This document shows, in pieces, positions 42,212 through 54,534 of a stretch of 64,000 nucleotides of DNA. The stretch is from Cornus controversa (taxonomy: Eukaryota > Streptophyta > Magnoliopsida > Cornales > Cornaceae). Both the position numbers and the translations under genes were made by a program. The DNA lies in the NCBI GenBank assembly GCA_026545225.1, contig CM048851.1, forward strand, positions 33,045,956 to 33,109,955, in the 5' to 3' direction. Numbering within the stretch: position 1 is the stretch's first letter; every line of letters begins with the position of its first letter. Under the pieces are notes generated by a model. The model was not told the DNA's origin. It made no database searches and saw only the letters and a program-made list of their open reading frames with translations.

Positions 42212-44503
42212 ATGAAGCTCATTACTGGTGTTCGTCTTCTTCATTCGATATTTTTTGCATGGTGTTTTTTGGCATTCCAGGCTAGATCAGCATCAGTTGG
42301 GAGATCCACCTATATTGTCCACATGGACAAGTCTCACATGCCCAAGATCTTTGCTAGCCACCACCACTGGTACTCCTCCACTGTTGATTCCATAAAATCA
42401 GACAATCACACAACATCATACGGTCAACAATCCAAACCAGAGCTTGTCTACACTTATGATAATGCATTTCATGGTTTCAGTGCACTGTTATCTCAAGATG
42501 AATTAGAGACTCTAAGGAATTCCCCAGGGTTTGTCACAGCTTATGGTGATAGGGAAGTAACACTTGACACCACCCACAGCCCTGAATTCCTCTCCCTCAG
42601 TCATGTCACGGGCCTATGGCCGGCTTCTCACTACGGCAAAGACGTCATCATTGGTGTCATCGACACTGGTGTCTGGCCGGAGAGCAAGAGCTTCAACGAC
42701 AAAGGAATGACCCCAGTCCCCTCTAGGTGGAAGGGTAAATGTGAGGAAGGACAAGAGTTCAATTCCTCATTGTGTAACTTGAAGCTCATTGGAGCTAAAT
42801 ACTTCAACAAAGGGGTTTTAGCTGCAAATCCCAACATCACAATCAGCATGAATTCTGCAAGGGACACTAATGGCCACGGCACGCACACTGCCTCCACAGC
42901 TGCTGGAAATTTTGTGGAAGGCGTTTCGTACTTTGGTTATGCAAAGGGGACAGCAAAAGGGGTTGCGCCTGGTGCTCGGTTGGCCATTTATAAGGTCATT
43001 TCTAAGGAAGGACAGTATGCTTCTGATATTCTTGCCGGCATCGACCAGGCGGTAGCTGATGGCGTTGACGTGATATCGATTTCAATGGGTTTCGGTAGGA
43101 GTCATCTGTATGAGGATCCTATTGCCATAGCTTCCTTTGGAGCCATGGAGAAGGGTGTGGTTGTTTCAACTTCAGCAGGCAATAATGGCGACTCTCCTGG
43201 GTGGTTGCACAATGGGACACCATGGGTCTTGACCGTCGCAGCAGGCTCAATCGACCGGTGGTTTGCCGGCACTTTGACTCTCGGAAATGGGTTAACCATC
43301 ACCGGATGGACCATGTACCCTGCAAATGCCTTGGTGTTAGACCTCCCTCTCATTTACAACAAGACTCTGTCTCCGTGCAATTCAAATGAATTGTTGGCTA
43401 AAGCCCCTTATGGCGTTCTCATATGTGAGGACCCACAGCCAATTTATTTTCCATGTTTTACAATCGAACAGTCAAATGTGGCTGCAACTATATTTGTCTC
43501 TGACGATCCTCGAGGATTTGAATCCAATAATTTCCCCTGTCCTGGAGTTGTGATTAGCTCTAAAGATGCCACAGCCGTGATCAAATATGCTAAAAGTGGA
43601 AATACACCGACAGCGAGCATGAAATTCCAACAGACCATTGTAGGGACAAAGCCTGCCCCTGTTGTTTCTAGATACAGTTCAAGAGGTCCTGCCCGTAGCT
43701 GTCCAGGCATTTTGAAGCCGGACATAATGGCACCGGGGACATTAGTTTTAGCCGCATGGATTCCAAATGTTCCGGCAAGTCGTATTGGCTCAAATAAACA
43801 TTTGTCCAGTGATTACAATATGATCTCCGGGACATCCATGGCATGTCCTCATGTTTCTGGTATCGCTGCACTCCTAAAAGGCGTGCACCCGGAATGGAGT
43901 CCAGCTGCTATTAGATCTGCCATGATGACCACAGCCAACCCATTTGACAACACTCACAATCCTATTCGATACATTTTCAATGCAACACCTCTAGACATGG
44001 GGTCAGGTCAGGTTGATCCTAACCGAGCACTTGATCCTGGTCTTATCTATGATGCTACTCCACAGGACTATGTGAATCTCCTCTGCTCAATGAACTTCAC
44101 TAAGAATCAAACCTTGACCTTCACAAAATCAAAAAGTTACAGTTGCTCAAACCCGTCTTCAGACCTCAATTACCCATCCTTTATTGTTTTCTATAGTGAT
44201 GAAAAAGATATAATGGTTCAGAAATTTAGAAGGACGGTCACGAATGTTGGCAACGCCCCGACCACTTATATAGCTAAGGTTGAAGCACCAAAGGGTTCTG
44301 TGGTCAGAGTCTCGCCGGAGAAACTGGTTTTTAAGAAGATGTACGAGAAGAAGAGGTACTCTTTGAATATACAATATATGAATAACCAGACTTCGACGGT
44401 CGCATATGGTTCTGTAATTTGGGTAGAAGCAAGTGGTAACCACAGTGTGAGGAGTCCCATAGTGGTCTCACCTATACCTCGTGCTTGGAAGGTCCGTGTT
44501 TGA
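42212..44503 (+). CDS. subtilisin-like serine protease (subtilase, S8A family; SBT3/SBT1.9-like), gene 2
   Basis: The gene encodes 763 residues in one exon. The ATG at 42212 aligns with the start of gene 1; the frame is open four codons further upstream but has no ATG there. Domain order is as in gene 1: signal peptide 1-26, I9 prodomain about 33-119, then the S8 domain with D151, H222, N324 and S542 (ISGTSMACPHVSG). A PA insert and an Fn3-like C-terminus ending VRSPIVVSPIPRAWKVRV complete it. Over the first 160 residues 11 differ from gene 1 (93% identity). Differences near the active site are N220 for D220 before the catalytic His (DTNGHGTH), AGNNGDSPG for AGNSGDSLG, and the usual Ser at 539. 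Gene 2 is three residues shorter near 588-591 (RYIFNATP) and five longer at the end. It is expected to be a secreted, self-processing protease; its substrate is unknown. Confidence 0.96.
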   Translation: MKLITGVRLLHSIFFAWCFLAFQARSASVGRSTYIVHMDKSHMPKIFASHHHWYSSTVDSIKSDNHTTSYGQQSKPELVYTYDNAFHGFSALLSQDELETLRNSPGFVTAYGDREVTLDTTHSPEFLSLSHVTGLWPASHYGKDVIIGVIDTGVWPESKSFNDKGMTPVPSRWKGKCEEGQEFNSSLCNLKLIGAKYFNKGVLAANPNITISMNSARDTNGHGTHTASTAAGNFVEGVSYFGYAKGTAKGVAPGARLAIYKVISKEGQYASDILAGIDQAVADGVDVISISMGFGRSHLYEDPIAIASFGAMEKGVVVSTSAGNNGDSPGWLHNGTPWVLTVAAGSIDRWFAGTLTLGNGLTITGWTMYPANALVLDLPLIYNKTLSPCNSNELLAKAPYGVLICEDPQPIYFPCFTIEQSNVAATIFVSDDPRGFESNNFPCPGVVISSKDATAVIKYAKSGNTPTASMKFQQTIVGTKPAPVVSRYSSRGPARSCPGILKPDIMAPGTLVLAAWIPNVPASRIGSNKHLSSDYNMISGTSMACPHVSGIAALLKGVHPEWSPAAIRSAMMTTANPFDNTHNPIRYIFNATPLDMGSGQVDPNRALDPGLIYDATPQDYVNLLCSMNFTKNQTLTFTKSKSYSCSNPSSDLNYPSFIVFYSDEKDIMVQKFRRTVTNVGNAPTTYIAKVEAPKGSVVRVSPEKLVFKKMYEKKRYSLNIQYMNNQTSTVAYGSVIWVEASGNHSVRSPIVVSPIPRAWKVRV

Positions 44504-44565
44504 ATTGTGCACGAGATGATAGGGAATTGCCATTGCAAGTACCTCTGTGTCTTTTGAATAGTGAA

Positions 44566-44571
44566 AATAAA
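44566..44571 (+). terminator. poly(A) signal of subtilase gene 2
   Basis: AATAAA lies 63 bp after the stop codon, in the same context as at 14457 downstream of gene 1. Confidence 0.6.
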
Positions 44572-44754
44572 GCTTTTGACATGACCACTGTTGGACACGA
44601 AAAATAACCATTGTCTCTCTTCCTTTCATCATATTCGCCCATGTAAAATTTCAAATATTCACTTGGGTTCGAAATCAATGGCCTTCAAGAATATTCAATT
44701 CAACAGGGTCAAGCAAGAATTTCAAAGCTGACAACGATCTATTTTCCCATTGCT

Positions 44755-44870
44755 GAAAGCGAGGAAATGGCTACTACATATTTGAAACAAGGTCCCTGTG
44801 TAAGCGAGGAAATGGCTACGACATATCCAAAGTGACTAGCACCAGAGGCAATGGTTAGCCTTTTATCTCT
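44755..44870. repeat. short tandem duplication in the subtilase 3' flank
   Basis: 'agcgaggaaatggctact acatat' occurs at 44758 and, as 'agcgaggaaatggctacgac', at 44803. In unit A (14645-14720) the second copy has diverged. The shared 3' flank ends at the ATT repeat (44872-44900). Confidence 0.6.
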
Positions 44871-44940
44871 AATTATTGTTATTATTATTATTATTATTAT
44901 CTCTTTTGACCATAAAGACCTTAAGATATAATTTAAAATA

Positions 44941-46116
44941 GGGAGCTGATATTGGCACTCCACCAATATCCTTTGGCACTCCACTCCTATATTTTTGTAA
45001 AGTAAAATTACAAAAGTAGTCCTATGTTATACCATTTTAGATTCTTATATTTTTAGTACCCTAATTGCCCTTCTAATTCAAGATTCAATTTTAATTTTAT
45101 TTTATTTTTCTTAAAAAAAAAAATTTCAACTTTTTTACTTTAGGTTTACAATATAACAATCCATTTATTACCACCCAAATACTATATTTTAGACATTTTT
45201 CAATTGAAACTTGTTGTTTGTGTCTCTATCCTATAAAACTCAAAGAATCCAAATTTTGAAATATACTATTTTTACTCACCAAACGTGTAATTTATTTTCC
45301 ATGTGTCTTATTTATAAAATAACATAAATTAAAATTTTGAAACATACCATCAATTTGTGAACAAACAAAATAGAAAGGAAGGAGGAGAAAATAAAAGGCA
45401 AACGAAGAAAAATATCATATTAATTTTTTTATTTTTATCTTTTGAAATTTTGGTGCAAAGGCTCCTTAGTTAAATTAAGACAACTACAATTGCAAAATAT
45501 TTCATAGAGTCATGTTTTTCTCTTTTCATCTTTTAATTTCTAAAAGTTCTCTATTAAAATAAAAAAGATTTCCTTAGTTTTCTTAAAGAACTATATATCA
45601 TAATTTTTATTCAAGTGAAATTAAACTTTCTTTTGATTTTAAATATAATTAATTTTTTTTCAAATAGGTTTTATTCATTGATATAATGTTTGTTTCTAAC
45701 TCAAATACATTTTTAATATTTCTCTAGGTAATCTATTATTAACAACTTCTTCCCAACTTATCTAATCATGTAACTTTTATTATCTGAATCACATACATTT
45801 GATTGATACTCTCTAAATCATTATATTGAATCCTAAACTTTTTTAATTCTAAAATAAATATTAATAAATTGATTCAACATGAAAAAATAATATTTTTAAA
45901 ATCAACTAAGAATTATTTTCACACCAAAAAAGAATGTGAGAGAGAAGTTGCAATTTGGAGTTAAGAATTCTAACATTATCAAATAAGGGTAATTAGGGAA
46001 TTAAAAATATAAGAATCAAATATTGTATAGTAAAGGGACACCTTTGTAATTGTACTTTACAAAAAGGTGAAAGTGGAGTGCCAGAGGATATTGGTGGAGT
46101 GCCAATATCAGCTCCC
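44941..46116. mobile_element. hAT-type non-autonomous element, 1.18 kb
   Basis: The ends are GGGAGCTGATATTGGCACTC and, on the other strand, the same GGGAGCTGATATTGGCACTC. The inverted repeat continues for about 30 bp ('caccaatatcc'). A perfect 8-bp duplication TTAAAATA flanks it (44933-44940, 46117-46124). Terminal wording (GGGAG..GATATTNGCACTC) is related to the elements at 17535 and 20141, but the interior differs and has no tandem units. No coding frame. The near-perfect termini suggest recent activity. Confidence 0.88.
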
Positions 46117-46261
46117 TTAAAATATATATATTGTTAGGGCATTTTTTTATTTTTCCACTCTGTTAATCTTTATTAATTAACCCAAATCTACAGTATTATG
46201 AAACAATATTACAATATATGCAGCAGTTGAACATGATCGAGTTTCCCTCATTTGAAATTTA

Positions 46262-48060
46262 ATTAAAGATATAACATCTTATTTGAAATTTAATTTATAC
46301 ACAATATATAAATATGCAACTCCAAAAGCTAAGGAAGCTAGCAAAACGAAACCAAGCTTAGTTTATTCTTTCAGGATTAAAATGATAAGGCATAACTGTT
46401 AGGAAACTTATTTGATCAAAGCTAATTTAATTGACAATTTATTGGCTGGCAATTTTTCTTCTCTTCATTTTTTCTTCTTATATCATTTATAGACATGCTC
46501 ATAAAAATATACACTAAAAATGAATTTAAAAAAAAATTTGTTACAATTATTAATTTTACAATTGAAAAGTTAAGGGCGTTTGTTGCATGTGTAAGGATAT
46601 TTTTGTTCAAAAAATCAGTCCATGTGTCCCGTACGTTGCACTTGACCACTAGAAAAAAAATCTAATTTTTGTGCCTAGGGGTGTAATCTGCAATTTTTGA
46701 TAAATTGAGAGGGTTTGTTGCCCAAAACAAATAGTATAGGGGGTATTTTCAACTTTTTTATAATACAGGGGTTCAATGCAATTTAGCCTATAATTTTTTT
46801 CATAATATTAGTCTTAGTATATTTATTGAGGAAAATATAATCCAAAAAATAAGAAAAATGCAACTGAACTAAATAGAGATGGAAAATTAATATGAGAAAA
46901 AAAAATACATAGGGAAGAGGAAATGATCGATTATATGTAAAAAGAGAAGTGGTAGAAAAAAAATATTGTTAAAAATTAATTTTTCTCTAGCAACTGTTTC
47001 AATTTTTTTAAAATTTATTTTTTGAAAAAAAAATTTGAGTAGTTTGATTTCACTTTCGGAAAGATATATCATTATTACCTTGATAAATGATTAAAAAAGA
47101 GAAAGTACCATTTTTTTAACTAAATAAAATCTCGCATGCTTTAATAAAACACAATTATTAGGAACAAAATATAAAAATAATTTAATAGCTTACACAAGAA
47201 GTAATTATAGAATTTGTCATTTAACAAGAGATAACTAAAAATATTAGCATATATTTTATCATTAAAGACTCCCATATGAAGATTAACATATAATTTAAAA
47301 TATATATTTTTGGAGTAAATTACTCTGTCCTCCCTTAAGGTTTACTTATAATAAAACTTTTCATAAAATAACTATGACACCTCCTGCCAGGTTTTGCCTA
47401 TGTTATTATATATTATAATTTTAAATTAAATTTGTCTATTTCGACACGATCAACACTGATATCTCAATGTTAAATTTTAACCGAACCAATAATGATAAAA
47501 GTAATTTTTTCTATTTGAAACATGCCTTTAAGAAAGAGACGCAGATCAGGAAAAGAAGCAGATTTAGTGGTGGTGAAGGTGCGTGAGGTGACTTGACGAT
47601 GGCTCATACGGTGAGTTGGTGGATAGTGAGGGTTCTAAAATCGCAAATGGAGCATTGAAAGAAATGAGAAAGACTATAAAGAATATAGTGCAGCTCAAAT
47701 CTCAAATATGATTTTTAAAATTCTTTGTATATATGTGTGTATATGTATAGAGAGGGAATCTATACACACAAATATATTGTATACATCCATACAGGGGTTG
47801 GCAGTTGAGTTTTCGAATCTATATTTGTTGGATTGTTGTGGGTTTTCGGTGATTAATAGTGTTAGCTAGATTAATTAATAGATTGGGGAAGAGAGTTTTA
47901 GGAAGAGATCAACTTTAAGTTCTTTTTTTTTTTTTTTTTTATGTTTGAGGGCTTTGCCTTTTGGTAAAGGGAAAGGGCACATGTAGATTACTAAAAAAAA
48001 AGATAGAACGTGGGCATAGAGAAGCGGTCAAGAAATTACTATAAAAATATATTAATATAT
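46262..48060. repeat. tandem segmental duplication, unit C (partial)
   Basis: The sequence follows 17026-17530 and then 18449-20060 of unit B (equal to 1-2130 of unit A). It keeps empty sites for the MITE at 448 and for the hAT-type element at 17535. It lacks about 200 bp relative to A/B near 47400-47440 and has a 55-bp addition near 47770-47830. Matching stops at the TA-rich tract near 48060, and no third subtilase follows within the window. Confidence 0.88.
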
Positions 48061-48756
48061 ATATATAGATATATATATACATATAATACTATAATAGTCT
48101 TCAATTGTTTCAAAGTAAAAGCAGCTCATTTTTAATTGTAGCCTTAAGATATAATTCTAAGGCTATTAATTAAGTGAGACTTATTTACTTTATTTTAAAA
48201 AACTTATTAATATTTGAACATTATTAATGTGAAATGACAAGAATAGACATTCCTTATAAAAGAAAAATCTTCATCGCCATCCAAACAGCCCGCAACACCA
48301 CAAAACACCACCACACAATCCACACCCACTCGACCACCTGCTGCCACCCACGGCCAACTGTCAACCAAGCCAGCTTACCTCACCTACCTTCTTCCATTAC
48401 CCAAGTGCGCCACATAACCTAGCACCTAACCTAACCCACCAAGCCTAATCCACTCAGCCAAGCACTTGCTGTGCCATCCAATTCATGAAGCACCAAATAC
48501 AAATCCTCACCATTAGCAAAAGCCACTCACAATGAAGAGAGAGTGGGTGAGAAAGAAAAATTGGTGGGGAAAAAGAATGAAATGAAAGAGATATGCGTGT
48601 GCTGTGAGAAGTGGAGAAAAAGAAAAAGAAAAAGAAAAGAAAAGAAATAAGAAAAAAGAAAGTGAGAAGAGAAGAGTGGAGGAGTCACTGCCGAGGGTGG
48701 GTAGAGAGAGAGTAGAGAGAGAGAGAGGGGGTGAGAAAGAAATTGGGAGAGAGAGA

Positions 48757-48813
<57 letters not shown>

Positions 48814-48907
48814 GGAGCAGCCACGTCACCACCTAAACCCTCTACCCAAGCAGCCGTGAACCCACTATCAAAGACCCTGGTTGTCACCAATGGCACAGCC
48901 CACATAC
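48061..48907. other. low-complexity stretch without a gene
   Basis: A C/A-rich block (48280-48530) is followed by a purine-rich block of GA and GAAA repeats (48531-48760) and a GT microsatellite (48770-48812). Long open frames here on both strands are due to simple repeats. The order C-rich then GA-rich recurs at 52251-52745 on the far side of the Copia insertion. Confidence 0.6.
48770..48812. repeat. GT microsatellite
   Basis: About 17 GT dinucleotides follow a short TA run. Confidence 0.9.
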
Positions 48908-51900
48908 TGTTAGATAGTGGCTCGAATTAGGGCACAGAAAGGCGCCGAAAGAGAGAAGAAAAAATTGGCACCGAAATTGTTGACTATGGCTCAAATTGGT
49001 GGCACCAAAAGTCACCAAACGGTGATCAGTGGGCATTAATGGCAGTCGGTGACCATTGAGCATTGATGGCACCAAAAGCCTTTTTCTTTGGCTATTTGTT
49101 CTCGATATTTTGTTCTGCTGTAATGGTGTGCAAGTGTGGCAATTCAGTTTGAGACAAAGAGTGTGAGGAAAATCAGCCGGTTACAAATCCAGTGCAACAG
49201 AAGTGTTGCAAATCAATGTAATTGAAGAGAGAAAATCTGTGTAATCTGTATATTTTCTCTATAGTGAGATCCGCTGCCTCCTATGAATGTAGGCAATTAC
49301 CGAACCACATAAATCTCTGTGTATTTGTGTGCATGGTGTGTTGTTTGTTGAGTTTCTAAGCTTCCGGCATAACAAATTGGTATCAAAGCCTTGGTTCAGA
49401 GCGTTTTAATTTGCTCACTGCTCAGAAATTCAAAGTGCTAAAACTTCACTTTTGAGACTACTGGAGGCTAGATCTCACTGATACGAGTCCAACGGAACAA
49501 ACTGGAGGTCAAACGGAGGTCGGAAGAGCCCTCACACGCCGTCAGAAGAAATCACGTGTTTCTCATACTCCAAACACGCCTTCACGTGCTGACAGTTGAC
49601 TGGAGGAGCTTGGATTTCACACTTTTCACGTGCTCTCACGCGCCATAAAAGGTAGATGACGACTGGATTTCACACGCCCACAAGCACGGCACTCGCCACA
49701 CACGTTTCACGCGCCAGTATTATAGTGAGCTGAGCTGAGCTAACTCAGCGAATTTGGACCGAGTCGACCCGCTGACTAGGCATTTGACTTAGACGCCACG
49801 TCATCGCCAACTCAGCCACCACATCAGCAGCACACCACATGGCTTGAATTTTTGGTAATTACAATTCTGCCCTAAACTTTTTAAAAATTACAATTCAGCC
49901 CCTAAAGTTTCTAAAATTACAATTCTACCCCTAAACTTTTTATTAATTGCAATTCAGTCCCTGTATTTTCTAAAAATTACAATTCTGCCACTAAATTTTC
50001 TGTTAATTGCAATTTAGTTCCTTTATTTTCTAAAAATTACAATTCTACCCCTAAACTTTTTGATAATTGCAATTCAGTCTCTAAGTTTTCTAAATATTGC
50101 AATTCTGCACCTGAACTTTTGGATAATTAAAATTCTGTCTCTAAACTTTCTGAAATTGCAATTAAAGTTTCTGTTTATCGCACCTGAACCCTTTCTATGA
50201 CTGAAATAAGGGATTTCGAGCTTACAAGCACCGGCAAAACTTCCACAAGAAATTCCGTTCGGAGAACCATATTGTCAAATGCATGGTTTGAGGTGGAGAA
50301 ATTCGATGGCACCAATAACTTTGGAATGTGGTAATGCGAAGTTTTGGATTTGTTGTTCTGAGAAGGGTCTCATATTGTCTTGGATGACAAGCCCAAGAAT
50401 TTTTCTGATGAAGACTGGAATTTCGTGAACAGTCAAACTTGTGGCACAATCTGATTGTGTTTAGCCAAGGACCAGAAGTACTTTGTTATGAAAGAGACTA
50501 CGACAACGAGTCTCTGGAAGAAACTGGAGGACGAGTACATGACGAAAAGCGTAGAGAACCACCTCTACCTAAAAAAGAAGCTATTTCGATTCCAGTACAA
50601 AAGAGGTGCTTCTATGATTGAGCATTTGAATCATTTCAACAAAATTTTAGCTGATTTACAGAATTTAGATTTTGATATTGCCGACGAAGATAAAGCTTTA
50701 TTGTAGTTAAATTCCTTGCCTGAAGACTATGATCATTTAACCATCACTCTACTGTATGAAAAAGATAAGGTTAAATTCATAGATGTTTCAAACGCTTTGG
50801 TGAATAATGAGTATCGAAAAAAGGATCAACATGATCACAGAGACTTAACATCAGAAGTGTTGACACAGGACGAATAACAAAAAATTTGAAGGATCCAGCG
50901 GGTGGGGAAGATCTCACTCGGAGTCAAGAGAAGAATCGTCATCAAGAAGACGTCTTGCAAAGGATGAATGTGCCTATTGTAATCAGAAAGAGCACTAGAA
51001 GAAAGATTGTCAGAACAAAGACAAGTCAGATGTGTACCTTGCAAGAAAAGCAGGTGATGAAGAAAAATTAGCCTTTTCAGTTTCATCATCAGACAACTAG
51101 TCTGACAGTTAGTCTGATAGATGGATTCTAGATTCTGGATGTTCCTACCATATGTGTCCCAACAGGTAGTGGTTCTCAAGCTTTCAGGAGCTTGATGGAG
51201 GAGTTATGCTTATGGGCAACGATAGTGCCTGCCAGACAAAAGGAATAGGAACAGTTCATTTGAAGATACACGATGGTACAATTAGACGACTGACGGATGT
51301 CCAATATATTCCAGATTTGAAGAATAACCTCATCTCATTGGGGGTCTTAGAATCCAACGGTTACAAGGTGACCATGGAAAATGGAGTTCTGAAAGTGGTA
51401 CGCGATGGTGCATTACTAACGATGAAGGATAATTGAAAGGAAAATCTATATTTCCTGAACATGCATACAGTCACAGGGAGACCAGCTATCTCTAGCAGTT
51501 CTAAAGACAAAGTATCAGATACTTCCCCACCCTAGCACATGCGCTTAAGGCATATCGGGGAGAAAAAGGCTTTGCAAGGCTTGATAAGGCAAGGTCTATT
51601 GAAGGATACCAAGACTGAAAAAATTGATTTCTGCAAGCAATATGTTTTGGGCAAGCAGAAAATAGTCAAGTTCAGCATTGACATTCATCGTGGCACCTAA
51701 GGGCGTATTTGAGAAGGCAACATTGATTGGTCGATTCTCACCAAGGTGGAGATCGTTGATTGGTGGATTCTCACCAAGGTGGAGATTGTTAGATAGTGGC
51801 TCAAATTAAGGCACAGAACGACAAAAGAGAGAAGAAAAAATTGGCACTAAAATTGTTGACTATGGCTCAAACTGGTGGCACCGAAAGTCACCAAATGGTG

Positions 51901-52250
51901 ATCAGTGGGTATTAATGGCAGTCGGTGACCAGTGGGCATTGATGGCACCGAAAGCCTTTTTCTTTGGCTATTTATTATCTGTATTTTGTTCTGATGTAAT
52001 GGTGTGCAAGTGTGGCAGTTCAGTTTGAGACAGAGAGTGTGAGGAAAATCAGCCAATTACAAATCTAATGAAACAGAAGTGTTGCAAATCAGTGTAACTG
52101 AAGAGAGAAAATCTGTGTAATCTGTATATTTTCTCTATAGTGAAATCCGCTACCTCCCGTAGACGTAGGCAATTGTTGAACCACGTAAATCTCTGTGTAT
52201 TTGTGTGCATGGTGTTTTATTTGTTGAATTTTCGGGCTCCTGGCACAACA
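48908..52250 (+). mobile_element. small Copia derivative lacking integrase and reverse transcriptase (fossil)
   Basis: LTRs at 48908-49374 and 51787-52250 open TGTTAGATAGTGGCTC and end AACA. A perfect duplication CATAC flanks the element (48903-48907, 52251-52255). The primer binding site TTGGTATCAAAGCC starts at 49377. Recognisable parts are a UBN2-type gag (about 50200-50880), a protease region (DSGCSYHMC, about 51128) and the pre-integrase start (about 51540-51680). The rest of pol is absent. The reading frame has five to ten breaks. The LTRs differ at about 40 sites (about 9%), or roughly 3.5 million years at 1.3e-8 per site per year. Confidence 0.88.
49855..50175. repeat. minisatellite in the leader of the Copia derivative
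   Basis: About ten imperfect units of 28-33 bp are built on 'aattacaattctgcccctaa' plus 'actttttnnaaa'. They lie between the primer binding site and the gag start. Confidence 0.85.
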
Positions 52251-54364
52251 CATACAACCAACCTCATCCAACCCATCTCACCATGGTAGCAGACCCATTT
52301 CTTCCAACAGCAACCGAATCTACCACCTCCATGCACTAACCTTCACCCACTAGACCCAAAAGCAAACCCACTTTTTTCACCATACACCCGAACCCAACAT
52401 ACCCATATCTCTTTATCATCGTCACATTCATCAATGCACCATAACCTATACCATCTTCCACTCACCACAATCTACCAAAACCCATGTCATAGCCTAACCC
52501 GCACACCACCATCCAAACACTACCCGAATGCCCTCCAAGTCATCCTCCTCATCTCTATTTTCTCTCATAGCCACTCAACAAATAACACAATATATATATG
52601 TATATATACATATATATGGCAGTTAGTCGGATAAGAAAGAAAGAAGAAAAGAAGTGTCGGCTGGGAAGTAAGGATAAGAACAAAGTAAGAGAAGTGGGAG
52701 AGAAAAGAATAAAAAAAGAAAAAAGAAGAGAAGAATGGTGATAAGGTTTGGTCTGGTGCACCACTTGGGGTTATATAAAAAAAGGATTCAGACAGAAGGC
52801 TGGGGGAGACATATACATTCATATTCATAGACATCCAAGCATATTGAGCGACAGAGGGAGCTACCGACACTAAAAGGTATTGAGAGTGAGAGAAGCTAAG
52901 GAGGGAATGGAGGCTTCAACCATTCCTATGAGAAGCTAAATTCACTCCTAGTGGCTTGATATAGCCCTAGCTAAGTAACTATGTTTCTTTTGTAGTAATT
53001 TTGGGATTGTGCATTTTATGTAGATTATATTGCTTAGTGTCTTGTTCAAATAACAAGTTTAAACTTCTTTATATTTATTTGATTCGTATTATCCTTCTTG
53101 TCTTATAGTTTGACATGTCTCAAATGAATTTCTATTTTGAACTTTATTATGAAAAGGAGTTTCAATAATTCAAAAGATAAAGCTAAAATGATCCAACTAT
53201 TATAACACATATAAATGGAGTTAAAGGATTGGCCCAAGAAAAATAGTGATTAATCAAATATAGCTAAAGTGATAAACAATTTAGGGTGTTGCAACTATCT
53301 TATTTCTACTTACACGATGTCATTCAATTAATTTTACTCTTCTGATAAAGAAAAAAATATGTACACCCGGATTAAATTCTCCCAATCAGTCCATATATTC
53401 TAGGAGATCAAAAATTAAGAGGGCAATATCATTCCAAAGTGAACCATTAGTCACCTGAACTCGATTGCTCTTTCAGGAGCACATATACGGTCGCCATTAG
53501 TCACGTGACAAATTTTATGCATCAATAATAGTAGCGTAGAACTAAATAGTGTTATTTTTCTCTTGGTGTGATTACATGCTTAGGAACCAAATGAATAGAT
53601 TTTCATATGTCTATCCTCACATCAAAAGTTAGCATTCCTATTCAACTTAAGGGCCACATTACTTTCAATTTCAATCAAGATATAAACCCAAATCACACCC
53701 TTTATTACCAGGCTTCTCCCCTTTCAAGCAAGCAGCCTCAAAAAGGTTTCTCTAGTTTTAGATTAAATCTAATAAGTATAAACTCACATGGCAACTTGCA
53801 GTACGATCAATCCGAGCTTACAAGCACAAATAGAGGTTTGTCTCCTAATCGTTCCCAACCCTAAGAGAAGGCAAAAGTGTAAACCAATAATGACTTAATG
53901 AAACAATTACAAAAAATGATTTAATAGAAGAAAGCAGAAACTGTAACTCCAAAACACTCTTTGTGGTAAGGTTGGCAACCTTAATTTATAGTGTATCACA
54001 TTGGTAGTGACAAATGAGAGGTTGATTAACAATTTTCTTTCTTATAATTTTTCAGAATTATAAATGATACGAGTCAACTAATAGGTTGCTCAATCTAACG
54101 AAAAATTAAAGACCTCCAATGAAGCTTTGGGTTGGTCTTTTATTTTGTTTTATTTATTATTTGACTAAACCTTAGTTCAAGTAGATCTGTTCCTCTGTAG
54201 CTAACTAAGTTATCAAATCAATGTTGAACTGGGCTTAATACATACTAAATATCAAGCACAACTCATTATCTCATGAATAGATTAACTTATTTCTCAATCT
54301 CAAAATAGATTAACTCGTTTAATAGTTTTTTTTTTAACTAAGCTTTTTTTGTCTTTAATCATCA

Positions 54365-54410
<46 letters not shown>

Positions 54411-54534
54411 CATTGTAAAATGACCTATAAAGACTATTTACAAGGCACCAAGTCTGTTCTACCAAAAGGAAAGTGCATAAATCAGATCATCTTCTCAAAG
54501 TCAAGTAGTTATTAGCTTCTAATCACACTGGTTT
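52251..54534. other. stretch without a recognised gene; possible old LTR
   Basis: The stretch begins C-rich (52251-52560), then GA-rich (52625-52745). A TATATAAAA box at about 52773 is followed by leader-like sequence ending 'cactcctagtggcttgatat agccc' (about 52950), which looks like the R/U5 part of a large plant LTR element. No partner LTR or coding domain is visible. A TA microsatellite sits at 54366-54406. The open frame at 53607-53864 has no recognisable features. Confidence 0.3.
54366..54406. repeat. TA microsatellite
   Basis: About 20 TA dinucleotides. Confidence 0.9.

Noticed and set aside
48513-48930. Open frames of 100-130 codons on both strands
   Set aside because: They are made of GA and GT simple repeats (poly His-Thr and Ser-Leu peptides) without protein features.
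53607-53864. 85-codon frame in the right flank
   Set aside because: No recognisable domain, biased composition and no splice or promoter context.
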